Source: Penelope pileata
Lineage: Eukaryota; Chordata; Aves; Galliformes; Cracidae
Length of the DNA stretch: 64,000 nt
NCBI GenBank assembly: GCA_013396635.1
Contig: WBMW01000162.1
Coordinates: forward strand, 470,903-534,902
Direction: 5' to 3'
Below, one piece after another: positions 1-11,565 of this stretch (its first letter is position 1; every line of letters starts with the position of its first letter). The translations under genes and the position numbers were made by a program. The notes beneath the pieces are model-generated. The model did no database searches and was not told the DNA's origin. It worked only from the letters and a program-made list of their open reading frames with translations.

Positions 1-553
1 TTGTTATCACAATGTCAACACATGTTTTGCATTTCCTGCACTGCTCACCTGAAGATCTGAAGGTGACTTACAAAGACAAATTGATGAGACATCACAGCAT
101 CTCTCAGGGCTTGGCATTAGTAGACACACTGCAAACCAAGGGAAGGTTCCCATAGATAACGACCCATTGGCAGGACAGACTGCCACTTCATTGCATGCAC
201 TACACACAGGGTAGTTTTACAGGATGAATGTTAGAAAATGCTGGTGTGATGGCTACATTCCTCCTCCTTCTCCTTCTCCTCCAAATCCTGCCTTCAAAAA
301 TAGGTTTTGGCCAGCATATACATCTATCACATTGTGCCAAGCAGCCTAACATTGCTATCCGTGCAGAGGAAGAGGCAGTGGACTTGGGCCTGATGACCCC
401 ATCATAACTTCCAGTTATTATATTTATATCATAAATAATTCATTTTTAGAAATCAAAATTATTATGACTGGTAAAAATGAATGAATCTGAGATGATATTT
501 TGAAGATTGATTTATCTCCAAAGATCAACGAAGGTGATGGCGAGCTTACTGGT
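1..553. repeat. Direct repeat copy A (791-bp period)
   Basis: This stretch reappears at 792-1344 with a constant offset of 791 and no net insertion or deletion. I count about 12 substitutions by eye, so identity is near 98%. Eleven fall between positions 214 and 330 and one is at 530; the first 213 bases are identical. Each copy has the same minus-strand 66-codon open frame (7-207 and 798-998), which reflects the duplication and is not evidence for a gene. A CT-rich tract lies at about 260-282. The copy may begin before the window. I recognise no transposon family in it. It could be a genuine segmental tandem duplication or an assembly duplication of two haplotypes. Confidence 0.95.
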
Positions 554-791
554 TGTCTTAGTTTCTAACAGAAGTTACTTCTCTCACCGTGTCTGGTATG
601 AAGCTNCAGTGATAAGGGTAAGAAATATACATGAAAAACAATTGTTTCCTCTCAATATCAAAAATGACTCAAGTGAGTCATCTGGAGGCAGAAAACTTGT
701 ACGTTCTCCAGTACCTATGGGTGATTTTCATTGAACAGTGGAAAACCAACCAAGCAATGAGGTGCAGATATCCACCTTTCATCAGAACTTC
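554..791. other. Spacer between repeat copies, with N at 606
   Basis: This 238-bp segment separates the two repeat copies and has no counterpart after copy B, so if the array is tandem this is the unit's second part. It holds one unresolved base at 606. At 664-681 there is a perfect 8-bp inverted repeat with a 2-bp centre, ATGACTCA-AG-TGAGTCAT. Each arm contains an AP-1-type TGACTCA/TGAGTCA heptamer. An 8-bp perfect arm is expected about once per spacer length in 64 kb by chance, so function is not implied. No coding content is recognised. Confidence 0.7.
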
Positions 792-1344
792 TTGTTATCA
801 CAATGTCAACACATGTTTTGCATTTCCTGCACTGCTCACCTGAAGATCTGAAGGTGACTTACAAAGACAAATTGATGAGACATCACAGCATCTCTCAGGG
901 CTTGGCATTAGTAGACACACTGCAAACCAAGGGAAGGTTCCCATAGATAACGACCCATTGGCAGGACAGACTGCCACTTCATTGCATGCACTACACACAG
1001 GGTAATTTTACAGGATGAATGTTACAAAATGCTGGTATGATGGCTGCATTCCTCCTCCTTCCCCTTTTCCTCCAAATTCTGCCTTCAAAAGTGGGTTTTG
1101 GCCAGCATACACATCTATCAGATTGTGCCAAGCAGCCTAACATTGCTATCCGTGCAGAGGAAGAGGCAGTGGACTTGGGCCTGATGACCCCATCATAACT
1201 TCCAGTTATTATATTTATATCATAAATAATTCATTTTTAGAAATCAAAATTATTATGACTGGTAAAAATGAATGAATCTGAGATGATATTTTGAAGATTG
1301 ATTTATCTCCAAAGATCAACAAAGGTGATGGCGAGCTTACTGGT
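792..1344. repeat. Direct repeat copy B (791-bp period)
   Basis: This is the second copy of the 1-553 segment. Similarity stops sharply at 1344/553: copy B continues with GTAACCAGG and copy A with TGTCTTAG. The CT-rich tract recurs at about 1051-1073 with three changed bases. The mosaic divergence (identical flanks, differences crowded into about 118 bp) is unusual for two copies drifting independently. It fits gene conversion or a consensus built from two haplotypes. Confidence 0.95.
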
Positions 1345-2452
1345 GTAACCAGGATAACTCCTGCTCCTGCTGCATTGCAGTGGGTGCTTGGAGAACATGC
1401 CTTGAAGGGCAGGAGGCCCAAATCATTCCTCCCAAGGAGACTGAAGGTCTCTGCTGGCTTCATTTTCAAGTTAAAAATAACATTTCTGCTTCTCATTGTT
1501 CAGTCTCCTGGCTATGCTAGGGTCCAGAATTGCGGTGTATCAGCTATGGGGTGACAATGAAGGAGGTGAAAGTTTGGGCATGTCTGCTTCAGCATGGATC
1601 CCAAAATTGCCCAACCCAGCAGCACGGTGTCTGCAGCACAAAGGCAGCATCAATATGTAAAATGGTCTTCAAAGACTGTCCTGTGGGAAGCTGGGGGATG
1701 GTTGGAGGGCAGGCTGACCAACATGGGAGGCTTGGGATGGCACTCCAGCTCAGCTGCAGGCACAATGTGGCCCTCTGCAAGGAGAGGCTCCACCGCCCCC
1801 TGGCCCCAGCCTGCTCACCTACTGGGTCAAAAGCTTGTAGGGCAACCTGACAGACGGATAGTGCACTTGTATAGCCTGTGCTGCTTCTGGGAGGCAGGCT
1901 AAAATGGTAAGAATATGTATAGGATATGATGCCTCATTAGTTAACAACAAAAATTCCTCTGAAATAATTATTTTCAACTCATTGCCAATTAAATTAAATT
2001 CATATATGCCTGTAGTAACATTTGGGTCTCCGGGAAGAATCGGTGCTCAATTAAAAGAGAAGCCAAACACCATTAAAACAGAAATGTACAGTAAGTGCGG
2101 TTGAATTCCACCTGTTCATTCCAGATGTTTGCAGTGATTCACACATCTAAAGGCTCAGTAAATAGAACTAATGATGGTTCAGAATATCTTAATACCACTA
2201 GCTGCATCACTTAAAAACGAAGCTGCTTAAACAGGGTTAGAAGGCATGTTGCTAAAAACTCCGCAGGGATAACATTGCCCTTGTGGAAAACTACAGTTTG
2301 GATTTGCTTGAGGATCCAAGACTCAAGTAATTCTCCGGGGATCTGCCTTGGATTCCTGGTTTAGCAAAGGGAGGAATCTATGGATTAGTAATACGAACAG
2401 AAAATGGAGTATGAAAACAAAGATGGAGACACACAGCCCTCCTAAGTTTATA
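1345..2452. other. Single-copy DNA, no gene recognised
   Basis: Moderately GC-rich up to about 1880, then AT-rich. Overlapping short frames at 1530-1902 on both strands share no recognisable domain and are taken as chance frames in the GC-richer part. No RNA gene or transposon is recognised. Confidence 0.6.
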
Positions 2453-2472
2453 TTCTATGATTCTGTGATATC
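2453..2472 (+). mobile_element. Possible CR1 3'-terminal octamer vestige
   Basis: The sequence ATTCTATGATTCTGTGAT matches the paired octamers at the extreme 3' end of avian CR1 elements. I could not recognise CR1 3'-UTR sequence upstream of it. It may be the end of a very decayed or extremely 5'-truncated element, or a chance match. Confidence 0.35.
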
Positions 2473-5400
2473 CTGAGAAGTCAAATATCACCCAGCACTC
2501 TCTGTTTGCTAATCTTTGTGCCATGGGCATGTATGGCTACACATTTATATGTTCAGGTGAGGATGGCCACTCTCACAGCATGTCTGCATTTATGCATGAG
2601 GAAGATGAAGTTCTCCCTTTTTTATAGGCATACTGACTTTAAATTCCCTGGGTAACTTATTTATTACAGAGATTTCTCATGTGCCCATGCTACATGTATG
2701 TACCATCATAGCAGGGAGAAAATGCAGACCTGAGAATCTAAAAAGGACAACTTCCTTGCACAGAAATTGTTCACAATGGTTAAATACCATGCTGTGAGCT
2801 AAATCCAGCTGCCAACAAATCAGGCGGTGTGGAAATCCCTTGCAATGAAAGGAAAACCATTTAAAAAACCCATTTTCCCAACGGAATGAATTTGAGATTC
2901 CTACATATGGGTGCCCCACACCCTCAGTCCCTTTCCTATTTGGTCCCTTTCGAACTGAGTTTCCCTTTTGCATTCCCCATATATTCAGCATGGATGCTCC
3001 CAAGTGGAACATTTCACAGTCTTTGTAAGAATTGAGTACATCCAAGATCTCATGCTCCCCCATTAGCTAGACTAAAACTGGGCCTAAAAACAGTGCATCC
3101 TGTAGGGAGAAGGCACGGGTCAGCACTGCTTTTTGCAAGGTGAGGCATCTTCTGCTGGGGTTAGAGATGAGTTTTGATGGGCCACCAGGAGATACCACAG
3201 AGAACACTGCTGAGGAATCCTTCATGCTTTGGGGTAGTTGTAGAGAGAACCCTAGACAGTTTTAAAATGTTTAAAATGTTTGTCAATTAGTGCAAAAGTA
3301 CATTGTGGCTCACAGTTGCTGGCAATGCATAGGAAGAAGCAAAGGAAGCTGTAACTCCATGGTGGCAGCAATCACAAAGGTCATCACAACAATAATCACA
3401 GGCTCTTCTTTGTAGGATCTCCCACTGTAGTGGGAGGATCTCAATACTCAAAGCCACACAGCACCAATATGTTGGGCCAGGAGAATTTCATGAGGGCCGT
3501 GTCATCTGCCTCCTGCCTTAGGGCAGGATTAGTGCTAGCTAACCACTGCTGATAGATATTTCTCCAAACTGCTTTTAAAAGCCACCCACAGGGTCCTTGG
3601 ACACCGTTCAGTGATCCTGTTAATTTAGCATTGTTCTTAAAGAAAAATGGAGTATAAGAGTAGGAAAGCATGGACCATATCTGCCTTTCTCAGTAAGGAT
3701 GAAAATATGTTCATCACAGCCTTGGGAAGAGAAAGCACTATTTTACCATCATGATTTCTCATGTGCTGCTGGCCACACTCCCATGGGGACAACCCATGGC
3801 TGGCCATGAGGGTGGTGGCACTTAGGGGAAGCTGCCACGAACACGCTGGGCAGAGTGGAGGGGTTATATTCCCTCCCTGTCCGCTGTCTCTGCTCCCTCA
3901 CACACACTGCATTTCCTCAGGCTGTGCACAGGGACCAGGATTTGGGCCTTAATTAATAGGATTATTTCTTATGAATTCCTTCTTCCATTTTTCATAAGAT
4001 GTTTTATGAGAGCGGTAGGTTTGGCTTCCCTCTGGTAAAATGTCAGTGGTGTGCTTGTGGGGCTAGGGATGCGGTGACAGCTATTGCTTACCCATTAATA
4101 CTGTCAAACATGGGGAATATTAAACTAGGAGAGACAGAGGATGGTGCGTTACCAGTCCTCTTAGCTCATAAGTGGAGATTGTCCCATTGCTACAATGCAT
4201 CTCCCATACCTTGACAAGGCCCCCAGGCTCTGGATATTCCTGGGCAAAGCAAGAAATGACCCCAGTATCATACCCAGAGGGTGGTTTGTGTGCACAAAGT
4301 TTCCCTGCAAATAGGATTTGCCAAAAAACAAGGTTTGAAAACATCAGTAGTGCAGTAGGAGCCCAAGCCAAGGAAGTACTGAGTTCCTTTGCTGTTGCTC
4401 TGGTCTCGGAATCTTTTTTCTTCATTATTATAACTCACCCTTTCATGTGATTTCTCTATGTAACCGATAATGTTCTTGTGCTCGCATTTCACAGGAAAGG
4501 TTATTTTTGAAAAGAATAAAGAAAATCCTTATCAACCTACATGCTTGTTGTAGGAATGCCAACTCTCTTATAAGTGCAGGCCCATCCATGCCTTTATTTT
4601 GACGTAAAAATCTCCTGGCCAGCATCTACAGCATGTAAGAGGTATTGAAAACAGAACTTGATCTCATCTCACTCTGAAGACAGCAGGGCCTTTCTCCCCC
4701 AGAATAAATCCTAAACAAACCCACCTCCTGGGCCTAGCTTTCCTGGCGGCTTCAGCAATGAGAGATAAACTTCAGCCTACGTTTTCTCTCCCAGCTTCGT
4801 TGTTCAGCACTTTCTGCCCCCATGCCTGACTCAATCCCTTGCAAGAAGCAATTATCCAAATGATATCATGGCTGGGGATAATGGAATATCCCTCCTGATG
4901 CAATGCCGAGGTATCGCAGCAACGTCGGTGGGTCTCAACAGATTTCATACAGTGTGTCTCAAAAAAAAACAGGCCCTCATGCAAAGAGACCTTTGAGTCT
5001 GTCCCCCATTATAAGCAATTTCTGATGAAAGAGAGAGAGAGAGCAGCAAAAAGTTATGCCTAGAAAACTCAGTTCCTTGACCAGGAACATCTGAGCCAGT
5101 TGATATGCTCTTAAGCCTTAGGAAAGGTGTTATCCTGACTGTTCATGAACGTCCAGGAGTCCCTTTCCCACTCTGTGACTGTTGGTAGCTGGAGCCTCAG
5201 ATCTTAGGTGTTCATTCAGAACAGATGCATCCCATGTCCAAAATCACACCTCCAGGACAGAAGGGCTTCTACACAAGAAGTGTCTTCAAAAACTAGAGAA
5301 AGCTTTCCTCTAATTTTTGACATTCACAGAAAATACGGCATCAACTTCAGTGCAAGGTCAGTGAGGGGACTGAGATTTGGTATGGCAAAGATCACTCACC

Positions 5401-7015
5401 AGAAACTTCACAAGTCTACCCTAGAGTGAATGCAAAAGGAGCTATGGGTTCTTGCTATGGGGCCGTCATAGCAATCTATGCCAATCCATAGCAGAGGCAG
5501 CATGGCAAATGGGAAAAATGCAAAACCTGCTGAAGGGCCAAGACATAGATTTTCTGTAATTAGTAGCTGATGGTCATTGATTTTTGAAATAGCAGCTCTT
5601 TAAAATAAGAACAGATTGCACAATGGTCACAGTGGCCCAGGGAAAAGCTCCTGAGCTCTTGGGTCTGACTCAGTGACAGATAATGGTGACACCATCACGG
5701 CGTTCAGCAGTATTGATGTGTGCATGCAATGGACCAGGGACTGCATCTAAACCCCCTTTCTACTTCCGAGCAATTTGTGCAAACAGACTCAAATGTTTCT
5801 AAGGTTTGATTGACTGAAGTCTTTGAGAAAGTCTCTGCTGACTACACAGGGCTCCAGATAAAGTTCTTCAGTTCAGTAGCTTCCAAAATGCATCTGCTTT
5901 TCTGATTTAGTGCTATTGTTTGATGCAGGTCAAAACCAAATGAGCCTTAATTAGCTTCAAACGGAGTTCCCATGTTTACAACATCCTGCTTCACGTTTCT
6001 GTATTAATTCAGGTATAGATGCTATCAGTCATCTGTGAACTTTGGCTTTTCCTAAAACACCTGTTTGTCTCACAATCTTTCACTAACTACAATGCCATAT
6101 TGCTAAATTCTAGAATAATCAAAGGTACACTAAAAATAGAGGAAATTCTTGTATATCAGGACAAAAAAAAAAAAAACAGCATACAACTTCTTTGCTCACT
6201 GATGCAACCAAAACACCCAGGAGTTATTATAATGTGCATTCCCTTGACAGAGACTTTTATTTCATGCAAATTACTATGATTAAGATTCGAATACTTTTTT
6301 TTCCATTTTCGCACATTACTTAATCAATGTGAAGTACTGTGTAAAAATTGCATCTCTTCATAACAGTGATTTTGACCAAGTCAAGTGTTGCTGCTAGAAT
6401 CCTAATCCAGACTTGTGATTCAATTATCATTTAGAGACTTTCTAAATTCAAATTAAGTTTACCAAAAAAAAAAAAAAAACAAACCACCCAACCACCCCTT
6501 AATATCAGTATGGATCATTTGTAGGTTTTATCAAAACAGCTTTCTGTTGCAAGGGAACGTAAAACACGTTGGATTCTTTCTGTCTCATGTACTTCTTTAA
6601 TTTAACATGAAAAATACACAGCGCTGCATGGAATCTGAGCATTAAAATGTATACCTTGGGACACTTCTTGTTTATATTGCATAGTTTGTATTTTATAGTC
6701 AGCCACCCTGAGAGCTTATGAGAATATGTAAGGTCTGGATGTAGGCATCTGATAGAGTCAATCACATTACCATGACTTCATGAGTTACCACTCACCAGAA
6801 ACTCACTGCTACCTCAATGCAATGTAGGTGCCTGCTTCAGTCCTCATAGATAAAGCTACCTCAAACAACAAGTAAAAAAATGTGTCTGTTAAAAGTCTCT
6901 CTCCTTTTGGTTGTCTACTTTAAAACTGGAATTGGATGTACGCATGTACATGGTGCAAGTTGCCCATGAACTGCTATAACCTCGTGTCTTTCAGTTGTAT
7001 GCCCATGCAGTTGGG
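2473..7015. other. Single-copy AT-rich DNA, no gene recognised
   Basis: No coding, RNA or transposon sequence is recognised. A 128-codon minus-strand frame at 2677-3063 resembles no family I know. Low-complexity content is minor: a short GA run at 5031-5043 and A runs at 6163-6176 and 6464-6479. Confidence 0.6.
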
Positions 7016-7083
7016 TTGGCTATCTCAATCATTTGGCTATCTCAATCATTTGGCTTTTTCAATTATTTGGCTATTTCAGCCAT
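7016..7083. repeat. 17-bp tandem repeat, about 4 copies
   Basis: The 17-mer TTGGCTATCTCAATCAT is repeated about four times. The first two units are nearly identical, and the third and fourth carry substitutions (TTTTTCAATTAT, ATTTCAGCCAT). Because 17 is not a multiple of three, the repeat reads through different frames, giving hydrophobic W/L/F/Q-rich peptides in two overlapping frames (6936-7340 and 6995-7261). That is a side effect of the repeat and not protein evidence. Confidence 0.9.
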
Positions 7084-10000
7084 GGTTTTTTGGAAGAAAT
7101 TCGCTGTGGCTGCTCAGTGTGTTAAGATCAGCAATAACTACGACGTTGGTTTGGCCCCTTACATACCCATGCAATTTGGCATTGAAATTCCTTCCTCAAC
7201 AGCAGCGATGCTGGTGGAACCAGAACAAACATTTTTTGGGGAAAAAACCACAGCTACTTGACATAAAAAGTCCAATCAGGGGAGAAGTTGCTATATCTCT
7301 CAGCCCCAGAGCTGACACTATCCATTCTGGAGAGCGTTAGCCTGGAATTCATAATGTAAAGCCTCTAGATTGCAGAGGCTGGCTAGGAAATCACATTTTC
7401 ATTAATATTTTGACTAATTATTCTCCTACAGCTGCCTAGAAAGGTTACCTGTTCCCTTAAATCTGGTGCATATCTAGCATGCTAGCAATTTTCCTTCCTT
7501 TTCATTCCTCACAGGACAGAAATTAGACATTGTCATTCCATATTATTTGCGACATGTTGACATTATAATTTAAAAGGATGCAGCAGTTCTGAACAGCTGG
7601 AGAGTAATCCTGAACAATCCTTGACAGTTTCCTTTGGAGGATGAACACCCCTCCCCGGAGAACCGTACAGTCTCTTATTTTAAACTAACAGCTAATTTTA
7701 GACAGTTTGCCCTCTTAGAAATGCATGCCACAGAGACTTCTCTACATGGTGAGCAGCAGTGACCAGAGATAAGCACCCACACAGAAAAAGAGAGCTCTAA
7801 AATAGATTTTTCCTCTTCTAGGAGACATGACTTGTTTGCAGTATTGCCTGGTGGAGCTGAGGAGAGACTCATCACTGACAGAGCCCTCCCTCATGCTATG
7901 CTGAGCTGAAAGCTCCTTGGATACAGATACTTTGGGAGTGCTGTGGCTTATTTCTCAGACCTGAGGGAATTTGATTAAGCAGAGGGGATTTTTCCCCACA
8001 ACCCATAAGGTTCAGTGCACTGGGCATGAAGGGAGCAGGGAGCAATCTTTGGTAGGGTTGTGTGTCACCTCCCTCTCCCAAAGGTCTTGGGTGGAATGAT
8101 ATCAGACAGACAGGGGCACGAGCCAGCAAACACCTTGGGTAAGAGGGAAACCAGCTTCATCTGGCCTTGTCTTGGGGGTGGTTGAGAGAAGAGAGGACAA
8201 GGTGTGGGGCATCTCCTCCAGGAGGAGGGGAAGCCACTGTTTGCCAGGCGGAGCCCTACCTCCTGCCCTTCTGCACCCACAGCCTCCAGGACTGGTTCAA
8301 ACGCCCTCTACCAAAGTGCTCAACTTTATTTTCTTTTTTCTGTTTTCCAGAAGAATCCTAACTTCACGTCATTATGTTCCTGGGACATCCAGAACAGACA
8401 TCAGGCAGCTGATGCACTTGCCAGATCTGGAGGTGATTTGCCTTCAGATTAAGGGTAGATAAGAACTACTGACCTACTACTGCTGGTGTGCCTCGTTGCC
8501 TGAAGAGAACCAGATCTGCCCTGCAGAAGACGTTGTCCGGCCTTTCATCAGTACTGGGTACTTTTCATGCTGTACATCTCCTCTGGGGGACAGTTAGGGG
8601 ATGCTGGGTGCTGCATCCCGTGAAGTCAAGGGGAAATTAATCACTGGTCTCAAGGACAACACGCTGAGGTCCCTTCTTCAGCTGTCATTCAGGATTTTGC
8701 CTTGTCGTTCTTACCCGGTAAATATTTCTAGCAAATCAGGATGGTGCTCCAAAGAGGAGAGTCTGGCAGAAGAGTTCCCAGTTTTGATTTCCCTAATTAA
8801 GAACAAGTCCTCTCAACTCTCAAAGCTCTAATCTGAGCATAATACTTTTCAAGAACAGAATGCTTTCCTTGCAGAGTTTAGAGCTGCAAGCCTAAAAACC
8901 TGTATTTTGGACTGAGGATTTTTAGAAGAATTTCACCATATTTATTCCACAATTGGAGGAGCCAAGAAAACCTTGAGAATGTAAAGACCTTGAGTGAACT
9001 GATACAAATCCACTGCTGCAAGATCTGTGGTGAGACAACTTGGTCGTTGCTGTTCCTGCAAAGAAGCATTTGCAGGATCCAAGCCTCAGTGTAACTGTGG
9101 AGGAGCTGAACAGGTAATACCCAGTGCTGTGCCTTGGGGCTTGCAGGGATGGAGATGAAGTTGTTCGAACACTTGTCTGCATGCAGGCACTCGAATATAT
9201 AAAGCGTGCGTGCCAGAGCTGAAGGGCTTACAGGACCCAGGTGTTTGCACCTGATAAAAAGTCAGGACAAGTGCTGTGAGAGTGTGGGAGTCTGAAGAGG
9301 AGAAGTCAGGACTCGATCTCTTTTTCTGAATGATTCCTTGCTCCCCAAAAGCAGAAATTGAACAGTATTTCCCACTGAGAGCCAGATCCCCCAGCTAAGA
9401 GAGGAGCTCACAAGCACTAGTATATACCCTGTATGTGGGAATGAAAGGGACAATGAAGCAAACTTCTAGGTCCTTCAAACTTGCTCTCTAGCAGAGGCTA
9501 GAAACGCAGGCTATGCCACTTTCCTCTACAGAAAGAATAAGATGAAATACAATGAAATAGCTTAGCAGACTTTTTACACCTTGGTATCCCTATTGATTTT
9601 CCATGGAAAGCAGACAGTGACGAACATTGCAATGCCCTCATGTTGATTTCCTTGTGCAGAGACGCAGAATGTATCTAAATAAAATCTAGTTTCAGTCTAG
9701 TCACACTTATCGAAAATGGACCCTCAGGTCAGCTCACTGCTCCATTCCCCTTCCCACTGTATCCCAAAGCAGGAAGTTGCTGCAAATCTGTTTTATGTCT
9801 TCTAATATAATCCAGGAGATGTTGTAGCAAACCATGACCAAGGCAAGGCTTGATCTTCAGATGAGGTCAGAATCCACTTCTAAATTCACACAGCTCTTTG
9901 TAAAACCTTCCCAGATCAGCCTGATGGAGAGAAGTTAAAAGTACTGGGTGGAAGAAAGGCTAATGGGAGACATAAGAAAACTCCAACCTGAGAGCTCCTG

Positions 10001-10919
10001 AGCCACAACTCCTTCTTATATCCAGAAGATCTCCTGGGACATCTCCTCACCTTCTCCTCCAGTGATTAGAGGCCTCCAAGAGTCAGTGGATGCCAAGACA
10101 GATTAAATAGAGCAGGTTGATGTCATGAGGCTTGCTCCTGCAACGAGTTGGTGATGTGGCTCTGTAACTGGTTGAGCTCTATGTCTGTATAATGTCTGGA
10201 TGCACAGTTAGAGGCATGAGCAATGCTGGCCCCAAATAACTGCAAACCAAGGCTGGTGCTATTTGTGAAGGAAAAAAAATCTATCTCCTCATAGGCTGAA
10301 GTGTTCCCCAGGGATGGAGATCTCTTTGCCTGTGAAAGTGCATCCTAACATGGCCTTTCAAATGTGAAATACTCTCCTGATTTGCTCTGTCCACTGGCAA
10401 CCTCTTCCACCAGAACCACTCCTTCCAGGATAGAAAGAAAACCAACAAACCCTCCTTATTATCTTTCCCCCTTGCACATTTTCAATTAAAATAGATTTGT
10501 GCAAGCTATACCAAATGCGCTGCAAATCTCTTTCAATGGTTAAAGTTGATTAATTGGGGTCGGAAGGGAAAGTAAAGAACGGCAACAGCTAACAAAATAC
10601 AAATAGCTTCTCCCAGGCCTTGCTTGGTGGAGCATGAGCTGAGATGCCTGAGCTGGTTCTGCCTGGAGGAGGACCTGCCTCCTTCACCTTGGGTTAAACA
10701 CTCAAGAGCAAAGCTGGGTGTTGCGGGGAGGGCTTGGCCTCAAAGTAATATGTATATAATCCTCAAGATAATCAATTTCTTACAGATGCTTTGTAAACTT
10801 TCGTGTTCAAGAGCGCAAGCCATAGTACTTTCTAAATCCCTAGGGGTTGTACTTGATATCCATTTGTTATTTCCTAATGCTATTCAGTCTTTTTTCTCCC
10901 TGTTTTTTTGAAGCTTGCA
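7084..10919. other. Single-copy DNA, no gene recognised
   Basis: Overlapping short frames on both strands at 7.9-8.5 kb have no recognisable domain. A strong splice-acceptor-like tract (TTTTCTGTTTTCCAG) ends at about 8350 and precedes about 100 bp without strong features. On its own this does not support an exon. No transposon or RNA gene is recognised. Confidence 0.55.
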
Positions 10920-11085
10920 GCAATAAGCCTGGGACTTACGTCGGCAGTCACCACCGCTTTTGCCATTCCACAGTGAACTTTGTGCGCGTTTTCATATTCC
11001 TTTTCTTACACTCCTGATAAAAGCATTATCAGGGAAATTCAAAAGCAAGCAGAAAACTGGCATAGCTAATTTAGGCTAATTAGTA
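10920..11085. promoter_or_regulatory. Candidate regulatory stretch with facing GATA motifs
   Basis: At 11013-11033 there is a perfect inverted repeat, CCTGATAA-AAGCA-TTATCAGG, so both strands carry the GATA-factor consensus TGATAA five bases apart. Nearby are several CpGs unusual for AT-rich DNA (ACGTCGG at about 10939, GTGCGCG at about 10982) and two CTAATT(A) homeodomain-like motifs at about 11065-11082. GATA factors are known to bind paired sites of this kind. That this one is used is inference. Arms of 8 bp also arise by chance in 64 kb. Confidence 0.25.
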
Positions 11086-11429
11086 TGGCAGAAGCTGAGT
11101 CTTGTACTTCAGAGGTTCCCATGCCCTCCCATGTCTCCACCTGATCGCCTTGTCCAGCAGCAAACCCAGGAGGCAGCTCCAATTATATCATAACCTCTTC
11201 AAACACCAAGCCACTCAAGCTAATTTTATCCTATTAAACAGACTGAAGGATTCAGAAGAAAGGTTCTCCCCCAAAAGCTTCAATTACCAGTGTCCCTGAT
11301 TACCATCTTTACAATCCTATATGCTACAGTTAAATACTTTTTTGCTTAGTGTTGCTTTCTTGATTTAGATGAAAAGCGAGTATTAAGAGCATGTCTTTTC
11401 AACTCAAGCAAGTGACATTCATAAAAAAA

Positions 11430-11565
11430 AAAGAAGGAACCTCTTGTTATTAGCGTGTTTAATCAAAGTCAAGTTTAGAACCGTTCAAAGACAACGTAAT
11501 TGGGGAAACGTAAACATCCCCTCGCATCTGGTGGCATTTAAAGCAGCCAAAGGTAACTGCCAATA
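11430..11565. promoter_or_regulatory. Candidate conserved non-coding stretch
   Basis: An AT-rich stretch with more CpGs than its flanks (TAGCGTG, ACCGTTC, AACGTAA, AACGTAA, TCGCATC). It also holds a TCF/LEF-like ATCAAAG at about 11463 and an AATTGG element. Retained CpG in otherwise CpG-poor DNA can mark constrained or unmethylated sequence. No experimental or alignment evidence is available here. Confidence 0.18.

Noticed and set aside
7..998. Two identical 66-residue minus-strand frames as a duplicated gene
   Set aside because: Identity is fully explained by the 791-bp nucleotide duplication, whose non-coding parts are equally conserved.
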